Shown here one piece after another: positions 45,439 to 56,540 of a stretch of DNA of 64,000 bases; within the stretch, counting starts at the first letter, position 1; each line of letters opens with the position of its first letter. Source of the DNA: Medicago truncatula (lineage: Eukaryota > Streptophyta > Magnoliopsida > Fabales > Fabaceae); NCBI RefSeq assembly GCF_003473485.1, contig NC_053045.1:49394494-49458493 (forward strand). The letters run 5' to 3'. Under the pieces are notes generated by a model. That model had not been told where the DNA came from. It was given only the letters and a program-made list of their open reading frames with translations, and made no database searches. The translations under genes were made by a program, and so were the position numbers.

Positions 45439-47019
45439 TAGTTTGTTAGAATAATATAGTCGTATTTTTTAGTCCCTTTTAAAAATAATTTTCCTCCATT
45501 AATGAACAACCTCAAAACTTGTTCATAGCAAAGACTCAACCACAAAGCTAAAGTTGTTGTGTAAACTATCTACAAAAGTGATATAGAGCGAGACTTGTAT
45601 TATTCTAACAAACTCAGAGTCTTGAATTTGTCACTAATTTCACACAAAAAAAACTGTTTAATTTTCTAAAAGATATAAATCCTTTGATCAGTCCTTCTAA
45701 TTAAGCAGATGATCCAAAAGAGAGCTACTAGGTACATTGGTCCTTTAACAGATAAAACTAGTGTTCGTCTGAATCAATGGCCTTGTGATGGTATACATTT
45801 TCTTTGTCCTCATTTTTTCTTTTCATGCAATGACACTCTAGAATTACTGCCAAATTGGATACCCACAATGGAATCTTTTATTTTGGAAAATACTGTAAGG
45901 TTTATTACCCTTCAAATTAATGTCTTGTTAATTATCTGCCTCAGGTCAGCTGGCAAAGAGTTGCTTTCTCTAATTGCCTTGTCTTTGAGTCTAAGATGAA
46001 AATCACTTTGAGAAGATAGGTGCCTTAAGCATACCAAAAGTTTTTCTTCGCCTTTTGCACTATCCAGGTTTATTAATTAGCATTTTATTTTTTTTAAAAT
46101 GGTACACAAAACTTAAATGACTATTATTTTGAGACGGAGAGAGAGTATATTAATCTAAAGTTTTTTCTGCCGTACTTTATTAGTAGAGTCAAGTTTTTTT
46201 ACCATTTTTTTTTTTTAAAGAAAACCAACTAATATAATCTATGTAACCTTTTATAATGTGAATTATATCAGGTGAATTGGGATCTCGTGAAGAGAAATAT
46301 GGTGCCTCTCCTCATACAGATTATGGCATGATCACTCTCCTATTGACCAACGGTGTTCCAGGACTGCAGGTTCTCATCTTCTCTTTAGTATTACTTTTTG
46401 TTCTAGAGCTCCTCATATATATCATATCATATGAGAAAGGAAATGGAGTTTCTTCTTCTATGGCCCTGTATTAGGATTCACTAATTCAGACTACATAGGA
46501 GAATTGGATTTGAAACAAAGGAAATAGTAAAAATAAACATAAAAGAACACAATTTCAGGATTAGATACTCGTGTGCCGTATTTTCTTGCACCCTGATTTT
46601 GTAAGGGTTGAGTCTAACTCGACACAAATTTTAAATTGGTACGAAAGTGAAGGGTTGAATTAAGTTCAAACCAAATTCTAAGACTCACCTAGGTTATAAA
46701 TCTCATGGCTTAACCTTTCCTTACAATTTTGGAGTGAATCTTCTCCCCCAAGGTAGAGTAAAAGTATTATCCAATTAGTTTGTTTAACTAGTCGACTAAA
46801 ATAATAAGAGTCTAACATGTGTCTAAGCACACACAAAAAATATACACGGAGCTCAACTTTGAGAGCGTTAAGAGAATAATATACGGAAAATGCTATTTCT
46901 CTAAAAAAATAGCATCAAAAATTATTCAAGACACACAGTTGATAAGTTTTAATTGCATGATTTATTTGTTCATTTCATATGTTATTTTTCTAAAGATATA
47001 GCATTGCTCATAATATACT

Positions 47020-47066
47020 AGCAAGTAGCAATACTTTTTTTTTTAGAGAAGCAAGTAGCAATACTT
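47020..47066. repeat. poly(T) micro-insertion with 17-bp direct repeats
   Basis: AGCAAGTAGCAATACTT is perfectly repeated at 47020-47036 and 47050-47066. The 13-bp insert is T8 plus AGAGA. It lies in the remnant intron 10 of the dead dioxygenase. Confidence 0.8.
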
Positions 47067-47484
47067 GTATGGTCACAAATACAAATGTTTTGAATTTAGT
47101 CACACTCATAAAACCATGAAAAGTAAAGATAAAATAATTGACTTTTATTAGTATTGTTGATATTTCCTCTTCTACTTTTATTTATTAGCGAGTGTGCATA
47201 AATCCAAAACATTTTTTTTCTGTGGCCTGGGTATAGAAGTGTTGCTCTTGATAGTTTTATCTTTATCTTTATTGAAAGTTACTTATAAATAAATCTTATT
47301 TACATGAAAATATTTTGTCAAATGTTTTATGCAGGTTCCCTTCTATACGTAGTGGGGACTACTTGAATGAAGGGTATAAACTTATATACGGTTCTGAAAG
47401 AGATCTTAACTAATGCTTCATTCAGTCAAAGAAATTAGCTACACTTCCCTGGGCACAAAATTATCATGTTTTAGATAAGTTTTA

Positions 47485-47643
47485 GAGTGTGTTTGGATGG
47501 GGGATTGTTTTGAGAGAAAATAATGTTTTTGAGGGAATTCAACCACTTTAAGGTGAATTCTATTGTTTAAATTCACCTCAAAATAATTGAATTCCTTCAA
47601 AACATTACATTCCCTCAAAATATTCCTCCATCCAAACACACTC
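47485..47643. mobile_element. Tourist-like MITE with TTA target duplication
   Basis: GAGTGTGTTTGGATGGGGGA and (right, reverse-complemented) GAGTGTGTTTGGATGGAGGA form a near-perfect hairpin of 159 bp that pairs almost to its centre. TTA flanks both ends (47482-47484, 47644-47646), as in PIF/Harbinger-derived Tourist elements. It lies about 70 bp after the stop of the dead dioxygenase. Confidence 0.85.
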
Positions 47644-48467
47644 TTAAGATATTTGCAATATATATTTTATCTGTCGACGTTAAGTTTTGTGAAATTATTT
47701 GCAAGATCTTATGAAAACGGCTTACGTTTTCTATTTTCAGTTTCAAAAAATATGTTCATTTTAATTTGCTAACATGATCGAAGATCGATGCGAGTCTCTT
47801 GAGTTGAATCGTTGTAAACGATGAGAAATGAAATGTTGCTTAGAATGTATTTCAGAAAATAATATATAAACTATTCTTTTAACATTTTCATTGTTCCATG
47901 AAATATAGATAATTGTTCACTTTGAGAGTCTCTTATTCCCTTGTTAACAAATATTCAGATATCAAGATCAAGTAAAACTGTAAAAACTTGAATATACAGT
48001 AACTAAAAGCTATGTAAACCACAAGTTAATCTATAAGAAAAGGTGGGGATATTAATCTTTGGTCCTTTACTTTGGACTAAACAACATGAGTTTAAAATAA
48101 CAACAATAACCAAGTCTAATTTTATTAAATGGAATCAGCTACATTGATCGAATAGGTCATAATGTTATATCATAAATTATATATTTGGATCAAACTCGTT
48201 AATCTGAGTTTAGAAATTAAAAAAAAAAAACATTTTTATCCCGTAAAGACATCTGAGACATGTAAAAGATTACGATGATATTTGATGTGTTTGGATTATT
48301 GTTTTAAATCACAATATCTATTTTCTTCTCATTTGGTGTTTTTGAGTTTAAGCATTAATTAAGCTCTCTATATATATTATATATATTTCTTATTCTTATT
48401 GAAAGCTACGTATAAATCTTATTTTTACACATCAGATGTTGCAAGCTTTTGTCAATATTTTCTGCAG

Positions 48468-48556
48468 ATTCCCCTCAAATACATAGTGGGGACTACTTGA
48501 ATGAACGGTTCAAGCTCACATATGATTCTGAGAGGAATCTTAAATGCTGCATGTAG
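48468..48556 (+). pseudogene. orphan terminal exon of a fourth dioxygenase copy
   Basis: After an acceptor TTTTCTGCAG the sequence repeats exon 11 of the array: SGDYLNERFKLTYDSERNLK, then a short tail and TAG. The first codons carry a one-base shift (CCCCTC for CCCTCC). The 100 bp upstream match intron 10 of the other copies. No other exons of this copy remain, so it marks a fourth unit or a partial duplication of copy 3's end. Confidence 0.9.
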
Positions 48557-48891
48557 TAAAAAAAAACTAAAGTTTGTACGTCCCTATGTATATGGCTAAT
48601 TCTTGTTTGTGTAACACAGATACGTCGATCTATGGATAAACAATTTACTTTGGATAAACAATTTAATATTATGAAATATAAGTGTTTATTTATAAGGAGG
48701 TTCGACTTCACTTGGTTTACTTTACTTTATTTATTATTATTCATTTACGAAAGAAATAAGCATAATAATAAATAAGGGTGTAAAATTAAACTTTCAATTA
48801 AAATTAGAGGTAATAACGAGTCATTGACATTGCCGAGTATAAGCTCTTATTCTCTTTTCTTTACTTTATTTATTTATAATATAGGTGCAAT

Positions 48892-51031
48892 CAGTGGCGT
48901 TGCCGGGACCCAGGGTCAGGAGGTTCAAAATTTTAAACTTTAATTTATAATAAATATAATAATATATATCTAAAAAATTACATTGTATTCAATTTACAAT
49001 GTACTCAAAAAACTTCATCCATTCTTTACAAATGTCCCTTACGCGGTGCCATCTTCTGAAATCGTTGAATAATCAACTCATCATCAATTTTGTCCGCCAC
49101 ATCTCTCTCAATATAAGTCACGAGACAATCATTCATCCAATCATCTCCCATTCGATTACGCAATCTAGACTTCACAATCTTCATAGCAGAAAAGGCTCGT
49201 TCAACGGTTGATGTGGCAACGGGCAAAATCATTGCTAACTTCAAAAGTCCATAGACTAAAGGATAATCAATATGTTTTTTGAGTGCAACCATTTTTTTTT
49301 TGAAAGATCACTTATTCCTTTCAAAGATGCAAATTCAACACTCCTACGCATATCAAAGATGTAAGTGTCAAGTTGACTATCAAGCAACACCAATGAAGTT
49401 GGAGAAAATTCAATTGGATAAAACTTTGCAAATTCAATCAACTTTGCTTTGTCAAATTTAGAGAACGAGTTGTTTGGGCACATACTCTCCATACAAATGA
49501 GCAACCGACTATTTGTCTCATTAAAACGATCATTAAGTTCTTGAAGTTGCATGTCCACAACCGTATAAAATAATTCAATGCGGTAATGATTCCCTATTGT
49601 GATAGATTCAGCGTTACCTCCACGTATTGACTTTCCACGGAAGAATATATCATCCATGCTTGGAATGTTAATGTCATGCTTATTGCCAAATAAAATTACC
49701 TCCTCCAATAAAGGTTCCCATCCATCATCTCTTAGAGCTTGTAATCGCTCCTTTGTGATGCTAATTAGGTTCATAGCATTGACGATGTCTTGATCTTTCC
49801 TTTGCAATGCTTGTGACAATTCATTTGAAAAACCTAAGACCTTTTTCATTAAATGCAATGTGAGTGCAAAATCAAAAGTATTCATGAGAATTAAAAGACC
49901 TTTTGCTTCACCTCTTCCATCTTTAATTGATACATCATCTCTCAACATTTCAAGAACATCAGTTATAGAACTATACATCAATATCAAGTTCACCAAACAC
50001 AATAACAAACTTTAAGATTCAATGAGTATGAAATAAAAAACAACATTCTTTCACATTTTCATCTAGTGCTACCACTCCTTTCTTACCATCCATCCCCATT
50101 AGAGTAAAACAATGTCACACAGAAGCTCACTCACTATTATAATGAAACATGATAAATTAGTAGGATTCAAACAAAGTAGAATAACATGATTCAAACAAAT
50201 TAGTAGGATTCATATTAGTTTCTTGGTTTAAAAATCAAAACAGAAGCTCATTCACCATGATTCAAACAAAGCAACATGGAAATGAAACACACAAGTTGAA
50301 CAAATAGAATAACATGATAAATTAGTAGGATTCATATGTTTTTTTGCATTTTGAACAAATTGAACAGATACTAAAAAATCTGAAGCGAACCATTTACAAC
50401 AAAAAAACCATGAGTGTTAAATTGCCACTTTAAAACAATTCTCCAATCAATTTCACAACACAGACATATCATTAGGACCCTCAATTGCATATTCAATCAA
50501 CCAATTTATCACAATTGAAGTCATCTAAAAAAAAAATCCAAATTTCAAAACCCTAAACCAAAGATTTTTAATTGATTACCTTGGTGGTAGATTCAATGTC
50601 TTTGAAAGCTTTTGAATGTCCCTTTGCGGTTGCACGACGGCGGAGGACGGCAAAATAAGGTGGAGACGGTGGTGATTTATTGCAACTGATTTTTGAGATG
50701 GAGAGAGAACTAAAACGTGATTGTAGATGGTAGTTGAAAGGTCGCGAGAGTGAAGATAGAATGGGTTGGGTGGTGGCGCGGTGGAGTTTGGTGGTGGTTC
50801 TGCCGCCGGTGTGGTGGAAGTGGAGGAAGAAGGGTTTTCTAAGTTAAGAGAAGATAGTTTAGAGAGAAGTTAAAATGTGTAAATGAGTGAGTGATGGTGG
50901 TTTGGGTCAGCTGGTGCAAAGAAAAAATATGAGGAGGTTCAAAGTGCTAAAAACATAGGGATATATGTGAAAAAATTTAATTTTGAGGGTTGGCAAGTGC
51001 ATCCCCTCAGCACTATGTGCCTCCGCCACTG
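48892..51031 (-). mobile_element. hAT element with 8-bp target duplication
   Basis: Termini CAGTGGCGTTGCC and (right, reverse-complemented) CAGTGGCGGAGGC are inverted repeats. The perfect 8-bp repeat GGTGCAAT flanks at 48884-48891 and 51032-51039. AGGAGGTTCAAA words recur near both ends (48918 and 50933). The element carries the 3' part of a TTF-type hAT transposase gene on the minus strand. The 5' half (50040-51000) contains short repeated words (GATAAATTAGTAGGATTC) and a GC-richer segment but no transposase frame. An internally deleted, non-autonomous element. Confidence 0.93.
49026..50008 (-). pseudogene. TTF-type/ZMYM1-like hAT transposase, 3' part
   Basis: The frame from 50008 to about 49290 matches the middle of plant zinc finger MYM-type 1-like hAT transposases (GRGEAKGLL, ALTLHLMKKVLGFSNELSQA, FDKAKLIEFAKFYP). 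After a poly(A) run near 49290 the match moves to another frame and gives the hAT dimerisation domain (YPLVYGLLKLAMILPVATST, VERAFSAMKIVKSRLRN). The frameshift in the homopolymer and the missing N-terminal TTF zinc finger and first catalytic Asp region show that it is dead. A sequencing error in the homopolymer cannot be excluded. Confidence 0.9.
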
Positions 51032-51236
51032 GGTGCAATAGTTGAAGATTGCAAAAGACTAACATCAAGTATCATTACTTTAAATTTTTTAAATATTTAC
51101 CGTGTTGCGAATCAAGCGGCTCATTTCTTAGCTAAATTGGTTATTATGTCTCTTGTGAATTTGTTTGTGTTGATGAAACCCCTCCTTATATTTATGTTAT
51201 TGTGTCTTTTAAATTTATCGTCATATTTCATTAAAT
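51032..51236 (+). pseudogene. RNase H-like fragment next to the hAT element
   Basis: The frame reads VEDCKRL, then YRVANQAAHFLAKL, the closing motif of the plant RVT_3 RNase H-like domain found at the end of LINE polyproteins and related host genes. It runs straight out of the right target duplication of the hAT element, so the hAT probably inserted into or at the edge of this fragment. Confidence 0.65.
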
Positions 51237-51437
51237 AAATGTAGTCATTTTAAAAAATAAATCATCCCAAAATTTGGTAGCTTAACCGCACAAAATGTTA
51301 GAAGAGGTGTATCACATGAACTTTCCAGAAGGTCAGTTGTTTGACCAGCTACCATAGAAAATAAATAAATTTAAAACAAAAAAAAAAATCGCATAGTCAT
51401 TATTCGATTGTATGTATTTAGATATATTTAACATTTA

Positions 51438-52190
51438 CTCCATCCGTTTCTTTTTAAGTGTCATTTTAAGGTTAATTTTTTGTTCTTATTTAACTGCATT
51501 TTGGTATTTTAATGGTACGATTTGTCAATTACTCATATTTTTTTCTTTGTTTGGTTACTCTTATCTTTTTTAATAAAATTAATTAATGTTATATATTTGA
51601 AAAACTAAAGTTTTTTTTTTTAAACTAAGTTTTTTTTTTAAAACAAAATTTGTTTCTTGTTATCTTCAGATTTAAACAAATGTAAAGAGATAAATATTGT
51701 ACACGTACCATTGTTGCTCTTTTCTGTATGCTCTACTAAGTTATCTTCATCCAGTGTGGATCTAGCATTGGTTAAAGCCATAGTTGAAGCCTTAATTTTG
51801 ATTAAATAAGTTTGAGGACAGATAATTTTTTTCTTAGCTTTTTATTAATGTGAAGTTGGAATAATTTTTATATTGACTTAAATTAATTAAAGAGTTGTGC
51901 ACAATATTTCGAAAATTGACAATTGTTTGTTATGAGAAGGAGTGTGTAAAAAAAATTGTTGGAGAAAAAGATAGTAAGTAACAAATGTTTGTTACGATCT
52001 AAAAAAAAAATGTTTGTTATGAAAAAATATAACATATTAAATTTATTAGAAAGATAAAGTGTGTGCCAAAATATATAAATATATTGGTGGATTAAATTGA
52101 GGGTATAATAGGAAGAAAATGTGCAAAAATACACTTTGCTATTTTTCGTGGAAATTTTTTAAAATGACACTTAAAAAGGAATCGAGGGAG
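51438..52190. mobile_element. Stowaway-like TIR element, enlarged
   Basis: The left end CTCCATCCGTTTCTTTTTAA and the right end (reverse-complemented) CTCCCTCGATTCCTTTTTAA are inverted, each followed by GTGTCATTTTA. TA is at the left border and TT at the right. At 753 bp it is long for the group, probably enlarged by nested insertions, one being the micro-insertion at 51983-52019. Confidence 0.7.
51983..52019. repeat. poly(A) micro-insertion with 12-bp direct repeats
   Basis: AAATGTTTGTTA at 51983-51994 and 52008-52019 flanks CGATCT plus a run of A (13 bp). Confidence 0.65.
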
Positions 52191-52398
52191 TTGTATTTTT
52201 ATATAAATTTGAAAAAATGCATCACTATAGTAAATAACATTCGCAAACTCAGAGTCAACAATAAGTACTTCATTGGACACATCTTAAATATATTCGGTAC
52301 CACTGATTTCATGGATAGCTTTGCTCTTTTATTTTTATTTTTATTCATAAACACATTGAACTTTGGTTGGATATTGATACTCCGTGACAAAATTCATT

Positions 52399-52444
52399 CA
52401 AAATTTAACCTTTTTTTTTTTTTTTTGGTCAGGCAAAATTTAAC
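52399..52444. repeat. poly(T) micro-insertion with 11-bp direct repeats
   Basis: CAAAATTTAAC at 52399-52409 and 52434-52444 flanks a T run of about 16 followed by GGTCAGG. Confidence 0.7.
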
Positions 52445-53152
52445 TTTATTTTAAAATAATTAAAACAGAAAATATGACATGACATTAAATAATTAAATGA
52501 TAGATATGTATCTAATTAAACTCAAAGTACTATTGTGTTCAATTCTTTTTTAACAATGGATGGCTTTGCTTTTAAATCTTCTTAGTAGGGCTTTGAAAAT
52601 AAATACTGTAATTGGAGAAATGGTGGTAAAAACGACCTTTGGAGTGGGATAACTAATAATAAGGTGGATAAGCATTCACAATCCTCTTTTGTACCAAAAA
52701 AGATAGAGATGCTATTTTGCACAAGAATATACTCAACCTTCAGGTTTGGAAGTATATACCCACGTGAATTATCCCTGCTAAATATGTTCCTAATTTCAGA
52801 ATTAAGTTTAGACCATCATTTGGGATGCCTTATCAACCAAGGCTTTAGTTTTTCACTAGGCTACTCTTGGTGTTTAGGAAATGATATTTAGTGTGTGTTT
52901 TTTTTTTTTAATGGATAAAACAGATTTCTAATGAACGAGAAAGAAGAAATAGAAGAATAAAGAGAAAGTTGTTAAATAATTTTTACAATTAATAAATTCC
53001 CAAGACAAATGTTTAATCCAAAAATATCCATATATATATATATATATATATCTACATTTTTTCATTGCAATTCTGAATATTATCTTTCTCACTTTCGAAG
53101 AAAAGTAGTACGTAATTGTTTCATCAAGTTGATGATGATAAGTACTGTATCG

Positions 53153-53200
53153 AAAGCAACCCAATCACTTGCATGAAGAAAAAAAAGCAACCCAATCACT
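53153..53200. repeat. poly(A) micro-insertion with 17-bp direct repeats
   Basis: AAAGCAACCCAATCACT is perfectly repeated at 53153-53169 and 53184-53200 around a 14-bp insert TGCATGAAGAAAAA. It lies about 350 bp upstream of the MYB-related start codon. Confidence 0.8.
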
Positions 53201-53358
53201 ATACTCAACTTCTAATCCTCCGCCACGTCAACAATCAGAAACAAATCTACGGTCAAAAAGAAACGATCACGTATCATAAAAAAAACACCGCGTAGCATCT
53301 TATCTTTACCTCTCTTTATCCACGACAAGATAGATAAATGGATAGTGTTGTGTTGTTG

Positions 53359-53389
53359 GTCTTTCTCTCTTTCTCTTTCTCTCTGCAGC
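53359..53389 (+). promoter_or_regulatory. CT-rich leader tract of the MYB-related gene
   Basis: TCTTTCTCTCTTTCTCTTTC and following CTCTCTGCAG form a pyrimidine tract 160-190 bp before the ATG. Such Y-patches mark core promoters and leaders of plant genes. No clear TATA box was seen. Confidence 0.4.
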
Positions 53390-53550
53390 AAAACCCGAGG
53401 GAGACCAAACCAAACATAATAATAAACTCAAATAAACCAAAAAAAACAAAAACCTTAAAACCTTCAATTTCATTTCATGTCTCGGATCCTGTGATTCGGA
53501 TCTTCAAAACCCGATAATTCACCTCTCTCCTTCGATCCGGTTCAGAAATC

Positions 53551-56540
53551 ATGACCCGTCGTTGTTCTCATTGCAGCCACAATGGGCACAACTCAAGAAC
53601 CTGTCCAAATCGTGGTGTGAAGCTGTTTGGAGTAAGATTAACCGATGGGATCCGGAAAAGTGCTAGTATGGGTAATCTTAGCCACTATAGCGGGTCCGGG
53701 TCTGGACTTTTGAATACCGGGTCAAATACTCCTGGTTCACCTGGTGAAAACCCTGATCATGGTGCTGATGGCTATGGTTCTGAGGATTTTGTTCCTGGTT
53801 CTTCTTCTACTTCCCGTGAAAGAAAAAAGGGTTTGTTTCTTAAAACCTTTTTCTTTTTAACTCTTTTGCTTGCATGTGAATTTTTGGAATTTAATTTTGT
53901 TCTGTTTTTTTTTTTTGAGCTAGATGAATTCAACTATATTGGATTAATTATGTGATCTTGTTTTGGATTGGTTTGTATTTACGATTATGACAAAAAAATA
54001 TTTATATTTTTGATTTTTGGTTGGTGTAATTGTAGGAGTAACTAGACAAGAAAGGTACTGATACGTGTTAACTTTATTAGTGATTGTCTCTTTTGAGAGA
54101 ATTATTGGAATGTTTCATGAATTTTGTATCTGAATTTTGGTCTAAGAAATGGATAGATACAAGTCTTAGGCCATGTGGTTCAAAAACAATGTTTCTCATG
54201 TGCTTCAAAATTACTCATATTTACTTATTTAGTGTCTATTGGGTTGGTGTCTGTTTAACTTGGATGTGTTGTGTATTCTAGTCTCTAATTATGGGGGATG
54301 TGGTCCATTAATATGCATATATTACACTGTTTCAGCTATCTAAACTAGGCTTTATATTTTACATTAAAAAAAAAAATAAACGCGTTGAAAAAAGTCTATG
54401 ATGATAGATTAAATACCAGGCTGTGGCAGGTGTTTAACAAACCTTGTCTAGCTTGTTTCACCCCTAATGATCTGCAAGCAATAGCAGAATATGCTCTTTC
54501 TAGCTATATAGTTCGGCTCTAATGAGCTTTCACTTAAAGACGAATAATTCAGGAGAACCTGAGTTCGAATCATGACTAAAACAATCTTTGGCCAAGCTTT
54601 ATTTTCGTCTAGGTCGAACTCTGGATTACCAGAGGCCCTTTCCCCTAGGAAGTAGGAACCGAAGGGTCAAGACAGAGAAAAAAATGGTCTTTTTGATGAT
54701 GATTTCTTAAGTTTTATCAGATTACACACAACCCTGAATAGGGTCACATTTCTTAAACGACAACATGGCTAGCTTATTTCCTCCCCTAAATCTAATACTA
54801 TGTGCAAGGTTTGGCTTCCGATCCATCCCAAGAGTGAGTAGGGCCTAGATCAAACTTTAGATAGACCTTTTTGCTTCAAATGAGATTTGTGGCTATTTTT
54901 GCCAGCATTTAAAGCTTTATTTTTTAAACATTCAAATAGTCAATGTTAGGTATAATTTTTTGGGGGCCTAAAGCCTTTGACTCATTTAACTAGGTTTCAG
55001 ACCAGTACTGTTTAGCTGAATTTGAATTTTATCTATTTGAAGTTCATATTACAGTCAGCTTCAACGGGGATCACGGAAAATTCTTGTGTTGTTTTTGTCA
55101 GCTTTTGATTTTTAATATATTTTTTTCAGGCACTCCATGGACTGAGGAGGAACATAGAATGTTTTTACTTGGATTGAACAAGCTGGGCAAAGGTGATTGG
55201 CGTGGAATTGCCAGGAACTATGTTATATCAAGGACACCTACTCAAGTGGCCAGTCACGCTCAAAAATATTTCATCAGGCAAAGCAATGTGTCTAGGCGAA
55301 AGAGACGGTCCAGCCTGTTTGATATTGTTGCAGATGATGTTTGTCCCCTTATTTCCAAATTCTATTTGCATAAAATGTGTTTCCTTTACATTATGTTGCA
55401 TATAATGAAATTGATGCCACATAACCTGTTCATTACCATTTGATAAGATTATCCAAATGTGTTTCTTTCTTTAACGATATTGTTTGACCTTTTATGGATA
55501 CTTTGAAAATTAAGTCAGTGAGTCTCATGTACACGACACTGTTTTCCATTTGGGAAAATTGTCCATTTCCTGGACATTTTGGATGTTGATGACCTCTCTG
55601 TGTATTAATAATGTTCGGGTTAGATATTTATAGAACCATGGCTCTAGGGTATTTAGCAATGTTTTAATAGCCGGACTGAACCAACCAACCGGTTGTGCTG
55701 AGAGGGAACCAACTAGTTCCCTGGTTGGTTTGAATCCAATTATATAGCTGGCTGGTTGAACCGCAGTTCAACTGTGGCTGGTTCAACCGTTTTTTTTTTA
55801 ATACTTTTTCTTAAAAAACTTTTTTTATTTGTCATTTAGTTCATTGAACCATGACCTGTATTTCTCACCAATTTGATGTCGGTACTGATTTTTAAAATAT
55901 TGGTATTTAGTTTGGAGGAAAAACATTGCATTTTCTGATGTGGTTCTCTTTTGAAATTTATATAAGCATTATGTAACCTCACTTTTCCTTTTCCTTCTGA
56001 ACCTTCTAATTTTTCTGGATTTCTTGTATTTTTGTTTTGATTTTGCAGGCACCTGATACTTCAATGGTACCGCAAGACTTCTTGTCAGCTAATCAACTAC
56101 AAACTGAAACAGAAGGCAATAACCCTTTGCCTGCTCCTCCTCCGCTCGATGAAGAATGTGAATCGATGGATTCTACAAACTCAAACGATGGAGAGTCTGC
56201 CTCTGCCCCATTAAAGCCCGACAGCAATGCACAAGCGTCGGCTTACCCAGTAGTATATCCGGCATATTATTCTCCATTCTTCCCTTTTCCTCTTCCCTAT
56301 TGGTCTGGATACAGTCCTGAGCCGGCTCCTAAGAAAGAAACACATGAAGTGGTGAAGCCAACCCCAGTACATTCCAAGAGCCCAATCAATGTCGATGAAC
56401 TCGTTGGCATGTCAAAACTGAGTTTAGGTGAAACTATTGGTGATGCTGGCCCCTCGACTCTGTCTCGTAAACTACTCGAAGAAGGTCCGTCTAGACAGTC
56501 TGCTTTTCATACAACTCCAGCTTGTGGGACTGTTCTGTGA
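53551..56540 (+). CDS. KUA1-like: MYB-related transcription factor, KUA1/MYBS3 type
   Basis: A nuclear single-repeat MYB (R1-type, SHAQKYF class). Relatives (Arabidopsis KUA1/MYBH, rice MYBS3) repress target genes in cell expansion, senescence and sugar/cold responses. Three exons, 53551-53830, 55130-55338 and 56049-56540, join in frame to 326 residues, normal for the group. A CCHC zinc knuckle (C5, C8, H13, C18) is followed by KLFGVRL (24-30), an R/KLFGV-type repression motif. The MYB repeat spans 95-144 ([15 protein letters not shown] ... SHAQKYF at 135-141). The C-terminus is Pro/Tyr-rich ([16 protein letters not shown]) and carries a second possible repressor motif KLSLGE at 286-291. The start is the ATG immediately before TRRCSHC, the conserved N-terminus. 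Introns 1 and 2 are about 1.3 and 0.7 kb. Intron 1 includes SINE-like tRNA words near 54530-54660. Confidence 0.95.

Larger units (their letters stand above)
43538..47413 (+). pseudogene. 2-oxoglutarate/Fe(II)-dependent dioxygenase, array copy 3 (dead)
   Basis: Homologous exons are at 43538-43621 (intact, 28 codons), 43719-43862, 45709-45790, 45842-45894, 45945-46067, 46272-46369, a scrap of exon 10 at about 46733-46752, and exon 11 at 47335-47413. Exon 2 has lost about 49 bp covering the RGYTPLYAEK region and shifts frame. Exon 3 has a 4-bp insertion, exon 4 one extra T and exon 5 one extra base that yields TGA. Exons 7-9 and most of exon 10 are gone, removing the distal iron ligand His and the RxS motif. 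HTD is retained in exon 6. Intron 2 holds a Mutator-like MITE and intron material has expanded to nearly 2 kb. A non-functional relic. Confidence 0.95.

Noticed and set aside
53551-53955. 134-codon reading of the first MYB exon running into the intron
   Set aside because: The knuckle protein splices at 53830 in frame to the MYB repeat; the extra Phe-rich tail is intron.
55084-55443. MYB repeat read as a separate 119-residue protein
   Set aside because: It is exon 2 of the MYB-related gene with intron sequence at both ends.
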